The translations under genes and the position numbers were made by a program. The notes below the pieces were generated by a model. That model saw nothing but the letters and a program-made list of their open reading frames with translations. It did no database searches and was not told the DNA's origin. Shown here piece by piece: positions 16,620 to 24,583 of a stretch of 42,844 nt of DNA (positions are counted from its first letter, which is position 1; each line of letters begins with the position of its first letter). The stretch covers positions 1 through 42,844 of the forward strand of contig DATAEK010000355.1 of NCBI GenBank assembly GCA_036258055.1. The letters are read 5' to 3'. The stretch comes from DATAEK01 sp036258055 (GTDB lineage: Bacteria > Acidobacteriota > Vicinamibacteria > Vicinamibacterales > 2-12-FULL-66-21).

Positions 16620-17501
16620 ATGCCGAGCAAGCTCGAGGATCGCGACTGGGACATCCTGCTGCGCCGGATCCGTGACGGCAAGTGCACCCCGTTTCTCGGA
16701 GCCGGCGTGAACGCCGGCGTGCTCCCGCTCGGATCCGACATCGCGCGCCAGTGGGCCGCGCAGTACAAGTATCCGCTCGAGGACGGGACCGACCTGGCAC
16801 GCGTCGCACAGTTTCTGGCCGTCAGCAGCCGCGACAAGATGTTTCCCAAGGAAGAGATCGTCAAGTCGTTCGAGGGCGTCGCGCCGCCGGATTTTTCGGC
16901 CCGCGACGATCCGCAGGGTGCGCTCGCGGATTTGCCGCTGCCGGTCTACATGACGACCAACTACGACGACTTCATGTCGAGCGCGCTCAAGAGCCGGAGC
17001 AAGGATCCGAAGTGGGAATACTGCCGGTGGAACAGCCTGCTCCGGAAGGAGCCGTCGCTGTTCGATCCGCCGAGTGCGTTTCGGCCAACGCCGGCCAATC
17101 CGATGGTCTTTCACCTGCACGGCCACCAGTCACGCGCCGAGTCGCTGGTGCTGACCGAGGACGATTACCTCGACTTCCTCGTCAACATCTCGCGCGATCA
17201 GAACCTGCTGCCCGCGCGGATCCAGGAGGCGCTGACCGGCGCGTCGCTGCTCTTCGTCGGCTATCGCCTGGCGGACTGGGACTTCCGCGTCATCTTTCGC
17301 GGTCTGGTCACCGCGATGGAGTCGAGCCTGCGCCGGATCAGCGTCGCCGTGCAGCTGCCACCGCCGTCAGATGACTCAGACCTCGGCGCCCAGAAGTACC
17401 TCACGGACTACTTCGAAGACATCCACGTGCGCGTGTACTGGGGATCGGCGAAGGAGTTCGTGATCGAACTGCGGGATCGATGGGAGAAGTTCCGCAAATG
17501 A
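16620..17501 (+). CDS. SIR2-like (SIR2_2) domain protein, predicted NADase effector
   Basis: This is a 293-residue single-domain protein of the SIR2-like superfamily. The NAD-binding motifs are intact: FLGAGVNAG (GAG at 27-29), TTNYDD (112-117), HLHGH (165-169, the catalytic His position) and the family-specific VGYRLADWDFR (213-223). In prokaryotic conflict systems such as ThsA, DSR and SIR2-STAND proteins, this domain degrades NAD+ to kill or arrest the cell once a sensor is triggered. It has no signal peptide or membrane helix, so it acts in the cytoplasm. ATG 16620 is chosen as the first Met in frame with the domain; the frame is open further upstream (to 16197) only because it overlaps the cyclase gene. 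Its TGA overlaps the ATG of the STAND gene (ATGA at 17498-17501), so the two are translationally coupled. Confidence 0.9.
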   Translation: MPSKLEDRDWDILLRRIRDGKCTPFLGAGVNAGVLPLGSDIARQWAAQYKYPLEDGTDLARVAQFLAVSSRDKMFPKEEIVKSFEGVAPPDFSARDDPQGALADLPLPVYMTTNYDDFMSSALKSRSKDPKWEYCRWNSLLRKEPSLFDPPSAFRPTPANPMVFHLHGHQSRAESLVLTEDDYLDFLVNISRDQNLLPARIQEALTGASLLFVGYRLADWDFRVIFRGLVTAMESSLRRISVAVQLPPPSDDSDLGAQKYLTDYFEDIHVRVYWGSAKEFVIELRDRWEKFRK

Positions 17502-20500
17502 CCGCCGCGGCCGGCGGCGGGAACCCCTATCCGGGGCCCCGCCCCTTCGAGTTCGGCGAGCGGCCGCTCTTCTTCGGCCGCGACGCCGAGATCGCGGACC
17601 TCACATCACTCGTCACCGCGCACCGCCTGCTGCTCATCTATGCGATGTCGGGTGCCGGCAAGACGTCACTGCTCAACGCCGGGCTGATTCCATCGCTCGA
17701 AGATCAGGGATTCTGGGTGCTGCCGCCGGCGCGAGTGCGGGGACTACTGCCGCAGGGACTCGACCCGTCGCGAATCGCGAACATTTACGTGCTCAACACC
17801 GTGATGGGCTTGCGGCAGGAGTCCGCCGATCCGCAATCGCTCGTCGCCACGACGCTCGCCGACTTTCTCGCGGCCGGCGACCACCCGACCGACGATCAGG
17901 GCTTCGTCAAGCCGCCGGTGATCGTCTTCGATCAGTTCGAAGAGCTCTTCTCCTTCTATCCCGAGCGCTGGACGGATCGGGAAGGCTTCTTCCGTCAGGT
18001 CTCGGCCGCGCTCGCGAGCGATCCGCTGCTTCGGGCGATCCTCGTCATGCGTGAGGACTACGTCGCCAGCCTCGATCCGTTCGCGCATCTACTGCCCGGC
18101 CGGCTCGACGCTCGTTATCGGCTCGAGCGGCTGCGTCATGCGGCGGCATGCGCCGCTGTCGAAGGACCGCTCAAGGGCACCAGCCGTACATTCGCTCCCG
18201 GCGTCGCGGCCAATCTCGTGGATCAGCTGCTCGCTATCCGCGTCGAGAGCGCCGACGGCCGGACCGTCGAGGTCCCGGGTGAGTTCATCGAACCCGTGCA
18301 GCTCCAGATCGCGTGTCAGAGCCTGTGGAACGAGCTTCCGGCCGACGTCACGACGATTACCTCCGAGCACGTCCGCACGTTTGGCGACGTCAGTCAGGCG
18401 CTGCGCGAGTTCTACGAGCGAACGGTCGGCCGGACTGTCAGCGACGCTGACGTGCCGGAGGCCGATCTCCGGGCGTGGTTCGACCGGCACCTCATCACGC
18501 AGGCCGGTACCCGCGGCACAGTCTTTCGCGGACCTGAGGCGACCGAAGGGATTCCAAACCGCGCGGTCGACCTGCTCGAAAACCAGCATCTGATCCGTGC
18601 CGAGCTGCGTGCCGGAGCACGCTGGTACGAGCTGACCCACGATCGGTTCATCCGCCCGATTCAGGCGTCGAACGAGGTCTGGCGCCAGCGGGTGAAACTG
18701 TTGCAGCTCCAGGGGCAGTTCCAAATCAGATGGCGGCGATTTGGCGCCATTGCGGCGATCATCCTCGCCATCCTCGGGGTCGTGATCTTCGACCAGTACC
18801 GGACGAGTCGACAGATCGAATCACATGAGTTGGCCGCCCGATCGCTGACGCAACTGACGAGCGATCCCGAAGAGAGCCTCTGTCTCGCCATCAAGGCGGG
18901 CGAGCTCGAACGGAGCACGGCCGATCAGCCGATGATCGATGACGCACTCAGGCAGGCGCTAAGAGAATCCCGTGGGCGCTCGATCCTGACGAACAACGCC
19001 GGCCAACGATGGTTGACGTCGGCGGCGTTCCGTCCCGACGGCCAGCAGGTCATCGCCGTCGGATTGGATGTGTCAAGCAAGGACACCATCGTGCGGCTTT
19101 GGGATGTGCCTTCCGGCAAAGTGACCGATCGGCGCGCTGCCGGAAACGAAGTCTTCGGCGCGACATTCAGCGGGCCCACCCCGATGTTGATCGCGATGTC
19201 GGCCGCCAACGGCACGGCCCATGTGCTCGATGCGACGACGGGTAACCAGCTCGCTTCCTTGCAGGGTACTCCGGGCGGCATCAGCCGTGCGTCCTTCAGC
19301 GCGGACGGTACGCTGGTCGCCACCGCGGGTCTCGACGGCGTCGCGCGGATCTGGAACACCACGACAGGCGCACTCCTTGCTCAGCTGCGGAATCGCGAGG
19401 TGTCGTTGCAGTCCGTTGCGTTCAGCCCCGACGGCACCCGGGTGGTGTCCGGAGAGGCTGACGGCAAGGCTGTGATCTGGGACATCCGAAGCACCAAGGC
19501 GGTCGTCACGCTGACCGGTCATGCCGATGCGGTACTCGACGCGGTCTTCAGTGCTGATGAGAAGTACGTGCTGACCGCCAGCAGGGATCGCACACTTCGC
19601 ATCTGGGACGCCAGCACCGGGTCCACGCTCATCGAATTGCGAGGGCATACGGCTCCGGTCACGTCGGCCGCCTTCAGTCCGGACGGCCGGACAATCCTAT
19701 CGGCGAGCGAGGACAGCACGGCTCGGACCTGGCTGGCCAGAACCGGGGTGCCCCTGGCGGTCCTGCGCGGACATCAGGCCACGGTTACGAGTGCCTCGTT
19801 CAGCGGCGACGGCCGGCGGGCAGTGACGACGAGCCTCGACGGCTCAGCCCGCGTCTGGGACGTCAGCGAGGGTCGCGTCGTCTGGTTCACGGGCCACACG
19901 TCGGCGGTGAACTCGATCGCATTCAACAGCGACACGACACGATTGGTCACCGCGAGTGACGATGGAACGGTGCGGGTGTGGAATGCAAAGACGGGCGTGC
20001 AGGACGGCGAAGTGGGCAATCACAGGAACGAGATGATCACGGCCGCGTTCAGTCCGGACGCATCAACCCTGATCACTGGTAGCGCAGGACTGCCCGTCCA
20101 AGTGTGGAACACCCAACAACCAGATCGGCCCATCGCCTCACTTGGAACCGGGGATCCGAACGGAGCTGTCGTTCCGATGCCGGTTTTGAGCGCCGACGGC
20201 CGATGGATCGCGACCATCGGCATTGATGCTCACGCGCGAGTCTGGGACGCACGCTCCTACACCCTGGCCACCGATTTCAAAATCGAGCCGACCACGGAGG
20301 ACCGATCCAACCGAGTGATCGGAGCGGCCTTCAGTCCGGACTCCTCACGACTCGCCGCGCTCGTCAGTCTCGATCGCAAGGCCTTCGTGTGGGACCTGCA
20401 GAAGCCCAACGCTCCGCTCACGCTGCCAGCCGACGACCCCAAGACCGCTCACGACGACTCGTTGACCGATATCGCGTTCAGTCCGGATGGGCAGCTGATC

Positions 20501-21022
20501 GTCACCGGCAGCGGTGACCAGACCGCCCGTGTGTGGGACGCCAGGACCGGAGACCTGAAACTGGCGCCGCTCCGGCATCTTGGATACGTGACAGCGGTCG
20601 CGTTCAGCCGGGACGGCAAACGGATCATCACGGCGAGCAGCGACCAGATCGTCCGTGTTTGGAGTCTGAATCAGATCGATCAGCCCATCCTGCTTCGCGG
20701 CCACACAGCGGCTGTCAGCTCCATCGGCTTGCCCTCGGTGGTCACGAGCACCGGCGCCGATCCATCGATTGTCAAGTTCGCTCTGACCACGAGCACGGAC
20801 GGATCCGTCCGGGTGTGGGATATCGTGGCGGGCACGTCGGTCATGGTGCTGCCGGGACCACCTGGATTCGTCAGTGCGGCCTTCGGCTCAGATGGCAAAA
20901 CGATCGCGACCGCGGGCGAACGAGGTCTGATTCAGGTGTTCGAATGTGAAGCTTGCCAGTCCCGCGCCGGCCTCCTGAGCCTCGCGAAATCCCGGCTCAC
21001 CAGGCGATGCCCGGGTCAGTGA
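17498..21022 (+). CDS. nSTAND-type NTPase with transmembrane segment and WD40 repeats
   Basis: This is a 1174-residue signalling NTPase. The N-terminus NPYPGPRPFEFGERPLFFGRD leads into a STAND P-loop ATPase with Walker A SGAGKTS (51-57), Walker B VIVFDQFEE (141-149) with the FDQFEEL signature of nSTAND1, an MREDY sensor (184-188) and a winged-helix end with ELTHDRFIRPI (378-388). One membrane helix follows (about 415-431, FGAIAAIILAILGVVIF), then a helical linker and about 15 WD40 repeats (500-1155), enough for two propellers. STAND proteins oligomerise when the repeat domain senses a trigger. Arg-rich residues before the helix (RWRRFG) suggest the ATPase is cytoplasmic and the WD40 part periplasmic. 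The start at 17498 overlaps the SIR2 stop, with GGAGAAG upstream; the in-frame ATG at 17480 is less likely. Confidence 0.93.
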   Translation: MTAAAGGGNPYPGPRPFEFGERPLFFGRDAEIADLTSLVTAHRLLLIYAMSGAGKTSLLNAGLIPSLEDQGFWVLPPARVRGLLPQGLDPSRIANIYVLNTVMGLRQESADPQSLVATTLADFLAAGDHPTDDQGFVKPPVIVFDQFEELFSFYPERWTDREGFFRQVSAALASDPLLRAILVMREDYVASLDPFAHLLPGRLDARYRLERLRHAAACAAVEGPLKGTSRTFAPGVAANLVDQLLAIRVESADGRTVEVPGEFIEPVQLQIACQSLWNELPADVTTITSEHVRTFGDVSQALREFYERTVGRTVSDADVPEADLRAWFDRHLITQAGTRGTVFRGPEATEGIPNRAVDLLENQHLIRAELRAGARWYELTHDRFIRPIQASNEVWRQRVKLLQLQGQFQIRWRRFGAIAAIILAILGVVIFDQYRTSRQIESHELAARSLTQLTSDPEESLCLAIKAGELERSTADQPMIDDALRQALRESRGRSILTNNAGQRWLTSAAFRPDGQQVIAVGLDVSSKDTIVRLWDVPSGKVTDRRAAGNEVFGATFSGPTPMLIAMSAANGTAHVLDATTGNQLASLQGTPGGISRASFSADGTLVATAGLDGVARIWNTTTGALLAQLRNREVSLQSVAFSPDGTRVVSGEADGKAVIWDIRSTKAVVTLTGHADAVLDAVFSADEKYVLTASRDRTLRIWDASTGSTLIELRGHTAPVTSAAFSPDGRTILSASEDSTARTWLARTGVPLAVLRGHQATVTSASFSGDGRRAVTTSLDGSARVWDVSEGRVVWFTGHTSAVNSIAFNSDTTRLVTASDDGTVRVWNAKTGVQDGEVGNHRNEMITAAFSPDASTLITGSAGLPVQVWNTQQPDRPIASLGTGDPNGAVVPMPVLSADGRWIATIGIDAHARVWDARSYTLATDFKIEPTTEDRSNRVIGAAFSPDSSRLAALVSLDRKAFVWDLQKPNAPLTLPADDPKTAHDDSLTDIAFSPDGQLIVTGSGDQTARVWDARTGDLKLAPLRHLGYVTAVAFSRDGKRIITASSDQIVRVWSLNQIDQPILLRGHTAAVSSIGLPSVVTSTGADPSIVKFALTTSTDGSVRVWDIVAGTSVMVLPGPPGFVSAAFGSDGKTIATAGERGLIQVFECEACQSRAGLLSLAKSRLTRRCPGQ

Positions 21023-21056
21023 ACTCGAACACCGACTTTGAGAAGACGAGGATGCC

Positions 21057-21461
21057 ATGTGGGTGAGTGCGCGAACGTCGCCAATCCTTGTTGCTGCTGT
21101 CGCGATTCCCCTGCTCCTCCAGCAGCGTCCGCCATCGAAAGCCTCCGAGCTGACGGCCCCCGGCCGCGGGCGTGGGAACAACGCTGCGACTCTTCTTCTT
21201 GCGCCGATCGCACAGCCCCAACAGATTCGAATCGAAGCGGACACGAATCGGCCGGGCGGTGACTACAAAGACTACGACGTCCGCGACGGCGGCGTGGAGG
21301 TCTGTCAGAAAGAGTGCGCCAGCGACGCGGGCTGCGGTTCGTTCACCTTCGTCAAGCCTGGCTTCCGCGGCCGGTTCGGCCACTGCTTCCTCAAGCGCGG
21401 CGCGCCGAAGCCGGTCGCGGATCGGTGCTGCATCTCCGGGGTCAAATCGTCGTCGCGTTAA
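21057..21461 (+). CDS. Small secreted PAN/Apple-domain protein
   Basis: This is a 134-residue protein with an N-terminal hydrophobic segment (about 8-22, SPILVAAVAIPLLLQ) that can serve as a signal peptide or anchor. A Pro/Gly/Arg-rich spacer follows, then a PAN/Apple-like domain from about 60 to the end (GGDYKDYDVRDGGVEVCQ, CGSFTFVKPGF, CFLKRGAPKPVAD, CCISGV). Six cysteines in this domain could form disulfides, consistent with an exported location. PAN domains bind proteins or carbohydrates. It starts 34 bp after the STAND-WD40 gene on the same strand with GAGGA before the ATG, so it probably belongs to the SIR2-STAND operon as an accessory or ligand-binding partner. It converges with the siderophore receptor. 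Confidence 0.75.
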   Translation: MWVSARTSPILVAAVAIPLLLQQRPPSKASELTAPGRGRGNNAATLLLAPIAQPQQIRIEADTNRPGGDYKDYDVRDGGVEVCQKECASDAGCGSFTFVKPGFRGRFGHCFLKRGAPKPVADRCCISGVKSSSR

Positions 21462-21485
21462 GGAACGTCGGTTTCCGATGCCCGA

Positions 21486-23819
21486 CTAGAACGCCGCTGT
21501 TATCGCCACCCGAAACGCACGCGGGGTGCCCGGCGAGATGTTGGTGTTGCTGTCCGCGTTGACGAAGTACTTTGCGTCGAAGGCGTTCTCGAGGTTCGCC
21601 TGCAGCCGGAGGGTGGGTGTCAGGGTGAAGAAGGCCGCCGCGTCCGCCCGAGTGTAGCCGTCGAGCGTCACGGTGTTGTCGATCGCGGCGAACATGTCGG
21701 TGCGGCGCACGAGGCCGACGCCGGCGGCGAATCGCGGATGGAACTGATACTGGTTCCAGAGCGACAGCGTGTGGTGCGGCACCTGCCCGACCTGCGCCCC
21801 GACCTTCGCCGCGGTCGTCGCGCTCGTGACGAAGGCATCCTGATACGCGTAGCCGCCCGCGATCTTCCACGCGGAAGTCACCTGCCCGTTCACGCCAAGC
21901 TCGAAGCCGTTGGTGCGCTGGCTCCCCGTCTGCACGATGCGCGTCGGATCGTTCGGATCCGTCGAACGGGTGTTCGTCCGATCGAGACGGTAGACCGCCG
22001 CCGTCAAGGCCAGCGTGCGTCGCACGTCCCACTTTGCGCCCACCTCGTAGTTGTTGAACTTCTCCGGCTCGACCTGTTGCGTGATCGTGGTCAGCGATGA
22101 GAACTGGTCGCCGGAGCTGGGCAGGTACGAGACGCTGTAACTGGTGTAGACCGACAGGGCATCTCTCGGCTTGACGACGAGGCCCGCGCGCGGCGAAACG
22201 AGAGCGTCGACGCGATCGAGCGTGTCGCCGTTCCGGTTGTTGCGGTACTGCAGATCGAAGCGGTCGAAACGCAGGCCCGCCACGACGTCCACGTGCCGGG
22301 AGAGCTCGACCTGATCCTGCGCGTAGGCGGCGGCCACGATCGTCCGGATGTGATTGTCGGCGTCCGTCGCGCTCTGACGGTAGGTGACCGGCGTCGTCGT
22401 CCGGGGATTCTCGAACGGCACCAGCATCGACGTCGCGGTGTTGTTGAAGAACCCGGTGTTACGGAAATTGTCGGTAAGCTGACGGCCTGCCTCCGCGCCG
22501 AAGAGAACGGTGTGGCGGATGGCGCCAGTCGAGCCCCGGTAGGTGACGTCGGTCTGGTTGAACACGTTGAGGCGATCGGTGGCGTTGTTGTAGGCGGTGA
22601 GGGCGACCTGACTGCGATCGGCAGTCACCGCGCCCGGCACGTAGTTCTGATAGGACCGGTCGTATGCGCCAACGAGCGTGTGATTGCGAATGGTGAACGC
22701 CCCGCGGCGGTGCTCGATCGTTGCGGACGTGAGGTTGACGCGGGCCTTGACGTAAGTGTCGTCGGGGTTGCCGTAATACGTGGACCGATCGACGTCCGCG
22801 GGCGCTCCCTGGAACGAGCTGATTCCCCGATCGGCGACGCGCGAATCATGGAGGAACTCGTAGGCGACGTTGATTCTCGTCCGCTGGCTCAGCGTCCACG
22901 TCAGTGTCGGGTTGAAGCCGTAGCGCTCGAGATCGACGCCATCGCGGAAGCTGTCCGAGTTCTCGAAGACTCCGTTCAGGCGCGCCGCGAGCGTGCTGCT
23001 CAGCGGCCGATCGAGGTCCCCGGCGACGCGCTTGTTGTCGTGAGTGCCGCCTTGGATCGTGATTTCACCGAGCGGTGCGAATCCCGCTTCCTTCGTCACG
23101 CGATTCACGACGCCGCCGCCACCGCCGCGTCCGAAGATGAGCGCGTTCGGTCCCTTTAGGGCTTCGATGCGATCGAGGTTGTAGAGATCGCGGTAGTACT
23201 GCACATCGTCTCGCACGCCGTTGACGAAGAAGTCGGCCGACGAGCTGTTGCCACGGATGATCACCTGATCGCGGTTGTTCTCGCCCTGGTGCGACCCCAT
23301 GCCGGGGACATAGCGAATGACATCGCCGACGCTGGACATCAGTTGATCGCGGATCAGTTCCTTCGTGACCACGGTGATGGCCTGCGGCACGTCGCGGAGC
23401 GGCGTCAGCGTTTTCGTCGCGCTGCGGACAGCATCCACCTCGTAACCCGCGGGCGCGGATACGGTGAGCGTGTCCTGGAAGCCGGCCACGGCGAGCACGA
23501 ACTCACGGGTATCGGACGCGCCGGCTGTAGCCCGTACGGACTGCGATGACGGAGTAAACCCTGGCGCGGTCACCGTGAGCGTGTAGGTGCCGGGCTGGAG
23601 GATCAGCGTGAATTCTCCGGCCTGATCGCTGGTCGTCGCGACGGCAGTGCCAGCTCCCTGCGGCGCAGCCTCGACACGAGCGCCAGCGATGCAGCCCCGC
23701 GACTGGTCGAGCACGTGCCCGTGAAGCGTGAAGGGATCAGGAAGGTTGGAGGCGGCGTTCAGAACGGACGAACAGCAACCCAGAAGGGCAGTACAGAGGA
23801 GCAGGAGACGGCGGCGCAT
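21486..23819 (-). CDS. TonB-dependent catecholate siderophore receptor (Fiu-like)
   Basis: This is a 777-residue outer-membrane receptor for ferric siderophores. It has a signal peptide (1-24, MRRRLLLLCTALLGCC...), a carboxypeptidase-regulatory-like domain (about 28-115, LHGHVLDQSRGCIAGARVEA), and a plug with the Fiu-type string around RGNSSSADFFVNGVRDD, YYRDLYNLDRIEALKGPNA and FGRGGGGGVVNRV. The 22-strand barrel ends FRVAITAAF. The N-terminal beta-sandwich extension is absent from enterobacterial Fiu and typical of acidobacterial and Bacteroidetes receptors. ATG 23819 is chosen because GGAG lies 6 nt upstream and the signal peptide begins there; the frame is open to 23858. Its long leader carries a palindrome at 23998-24017, so iron-responsive control is plausible. 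Confidence 0.92.
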   Translation of the reverse strand: MRRRLLLLCTALLGCCSSVLNAASNLPDPFTLHGHVLDQSRGCIAGARVEAAPQGAGTAVATTSDQAGEFTLILQPGTYTLTVTAPGFTPSSQSVRATAGASDTREFVLAVAGFQDTLTVSAPAGYEVDAVRSATKTLTPLRDVPQAITVVTKELIRDQLMSSVGDVIRYVPGMGSHQGENNRDQVIIRGNSSSADFFVNGVRDDVQYYRDLYNLDRIEALKGPNALIFGRGGGGGVVNRVTKEAGFAPLGEITIQGGTHDNKRVAGDLDRPLSSTLAARLNGVFENSDSFRDGVDLERYGFNPTLTWTLSQRTRINVAYEFLHDSRVADRGISSFQGAPADVDRSTYYGNPDDTYVKARVNLTSATIEHRRGAFTIRNHTLVGAYDRSYQNYVPGAVTADRSQVALTAYNNATDRLNVFNQTDVTYRGSTGAIRHTVLFGAEAGRQLTDNFRNTGFFNNTATSMLVPFENPRTTTPVTYRQSATDADNHIRTIVAAAYAQDQVELSRHVDVVAGLRFDRFDLQYRNNRNGDTLDRVDALVSPRAGLVVKPRDALSVYTSYSVSYLPSSGDQFSSLTTITQQVEPEKFNNYEVGAKWDVRRTLALTAAVYRLDRTNTRSTDPNDPTRIVQTGSQRTNGFELGVNGQVTSAWKIAGGYAYQDAFVTSATTAAKVGAQVGQVPHHTLSLWNQYQFHPRFAAGVGLVRRTDMFAAIDNTVTLDGYTRADAAAFFTLTPTLRLQANLENAFDAKYFVNADSNTNISPGTPRAFRVAITAAF

Positions 23820-23926
23820 GAGATCTCCGGTCGGTTGCGCCGACGGCCGACGACTCATTACAATGAGCCAGTCGGACGCGTCGCGCGAGCGAGAAAGGGT
23901 CTGTCCGGACCTTGGCGTTCGATCTG

Positions 23927-23962
23927 GCCCGTCTGGTGTTCGCGCACCGGGCGGGCTTTTTT
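23927..23962 (+). terminator. Strong intrinsic terminator with no known + strand gene
   Basis: The stem GCCCG-tct-GGTG pairs with CACC-ggg-CGGGC around the loop TTCGCG, followed directly by TTTTTT (23957-23962). This is a classic Rho-independent terminator read on the + strand. The nearest + strand gene upstream is the PAN-domain gene more than 2.4 kb away, across the oppositely oriented receptor gene. It may end an unannotated small RNA or an antisense transcript starting near 23860. Confidence 0.6.
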
Positions 23963-23997
23963 CGTTCTGAATGTCCGGAGTCGAGTCTCGGAAGCAG

Positions 23998-24017
23998 AAT
24001 TGAGACTCGTCTCAATT
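23998..24017. promoter_or_regulatory. Perfect palindrome, candidate metal-regulator operator
   Basis: AATTGAGA (23998-24005) and TCTCAATT (24010-24017) form a perfect inverted repeat with a 4-bp CTCG centre. The TTGAGA/TCTCAA half-sites resemble variants of Fur-type boxes (known from the literature in the form TTGAGAATnATTCTCAA). It lies about 180 bp upstream of the siderophore receptor start, in an AT-richer patch of otherwise GC-rich DNA. The assignment to Fur is inference; another metalloregulator is possible. Confidence 0.45.
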
Positions 24018-24033
24018 TCGATCCAGCATAAAT

Positions 24034-24050
24034 CCGACCGAATTGGTCGG
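24034..24050 (-). terminator. Hairpin just after the winged-helix gene stop
   Basis: CCGACC (24034-24039) pairs with GGTCGG (24045-24050) around a 5-nt loop, immediately 3' of the TGA at 24051-24053 when read on the - strand, and is followed by ATTTAT. The short stem and poor T-run make it a weak intrinsic terminator. It would separate the winged-helix gene from the siderophore receptor. Confidence 0.4.
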
Positions 24051-24539
24051 TCAAGAAGAAAGCGCAGGATCCGGATCGTGGCCGGCCTGACGGATCGCCT
24101 GCAGCCGCTGGGCCCCCGCCCGGGCTCGCGCGAGCGGTTCGCCGCGACGCAGACGGTAAAGCCGGCCTCTGCCCGAATCGGCTTTGGATTCAACGGTCTC
24201 CGGCATCATGCGTTTGAGCGTGGTGTGGACGGATGGAAGCGGGTCTGACGTGTAGGCGGCGAACCACCCGCCCGCGACGAGCGCATCCCGGATATCCCGG
24301 GGTGTGTGCCAGGCCCCGTTCGACAGCGCCAGCCGAATCATCGCGGTCAGACCGACGGGGCGGTTCTCGAGCCGATCGAGGATGTGCTCCCCTCTGGATT
24401 GGTGTTCCGCCGGCAGCAGGCGAACGGTGGAGCGAATCAGCGCCAGAAGGCGGGCGAGCTCGCGGTCGGCCTCGAGGCGCCGTTCCTGGCAGCGTTGATG
24501 TTCCCGTACGAGCTCGTCGAGCAAGCGCACGTAATCCAT
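24051..24539 (-). CDS. Small coiled-coil/winged-helix (HARE-like) DNA-binding protein
   Basis: This is a 162-residue protein. Residues 1-60 form charged helices (LLDELVREHQRCQERRLEADRELARLL) that look like a coiled coil. Residues about 64-135 look like a winged helix-turn-helix of the HARE type (MIRLALSNGAWHTPRDIRDAL ... DPLPSVHTTLKRM ... GRGRLYRLR), a fold seen in restriction-linked and chromatin-like proteins. The C-terminal 27 residues are basic. DNA binding is likely; the target is unknown. ATG 24539 is chosen because AAGGA precedes it and the upstream extension (to 24710) reads through the divergent gene. Only 44 bp separate it from the divergent 423-residue gene, so it may regulate that gene, itself, or the receptor downstream. 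Confidence 0.7.
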   Translation of the reverse strand: MDYVRLLDELVREHQRCQERRLEADRELARLLALIRSTVRLLPAEHQSRGEHILDRLENRPVGLTAMIRLALSNGAWHTPRDIRDALVAGGWFAAYTSDPLPSVHTTLKRMMPETVESKADSGRGRLYRLRRGEPLARARAGAQRLQAIRQAGHDPDPALSS

Positions 24540-24583
24540 AGACTTGTCCTTGGACAGTCTAACACCGCGACCCGATCCCGCCC

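Noticed and set aside
23854..23867. CTCAT-N4-ATGAG inverted repeat near the siderophore receptor start
   Set aside because: Arms of only 5 bp are too short to separate from chance; the longer palindrome at 23998 is the better operator candidate.
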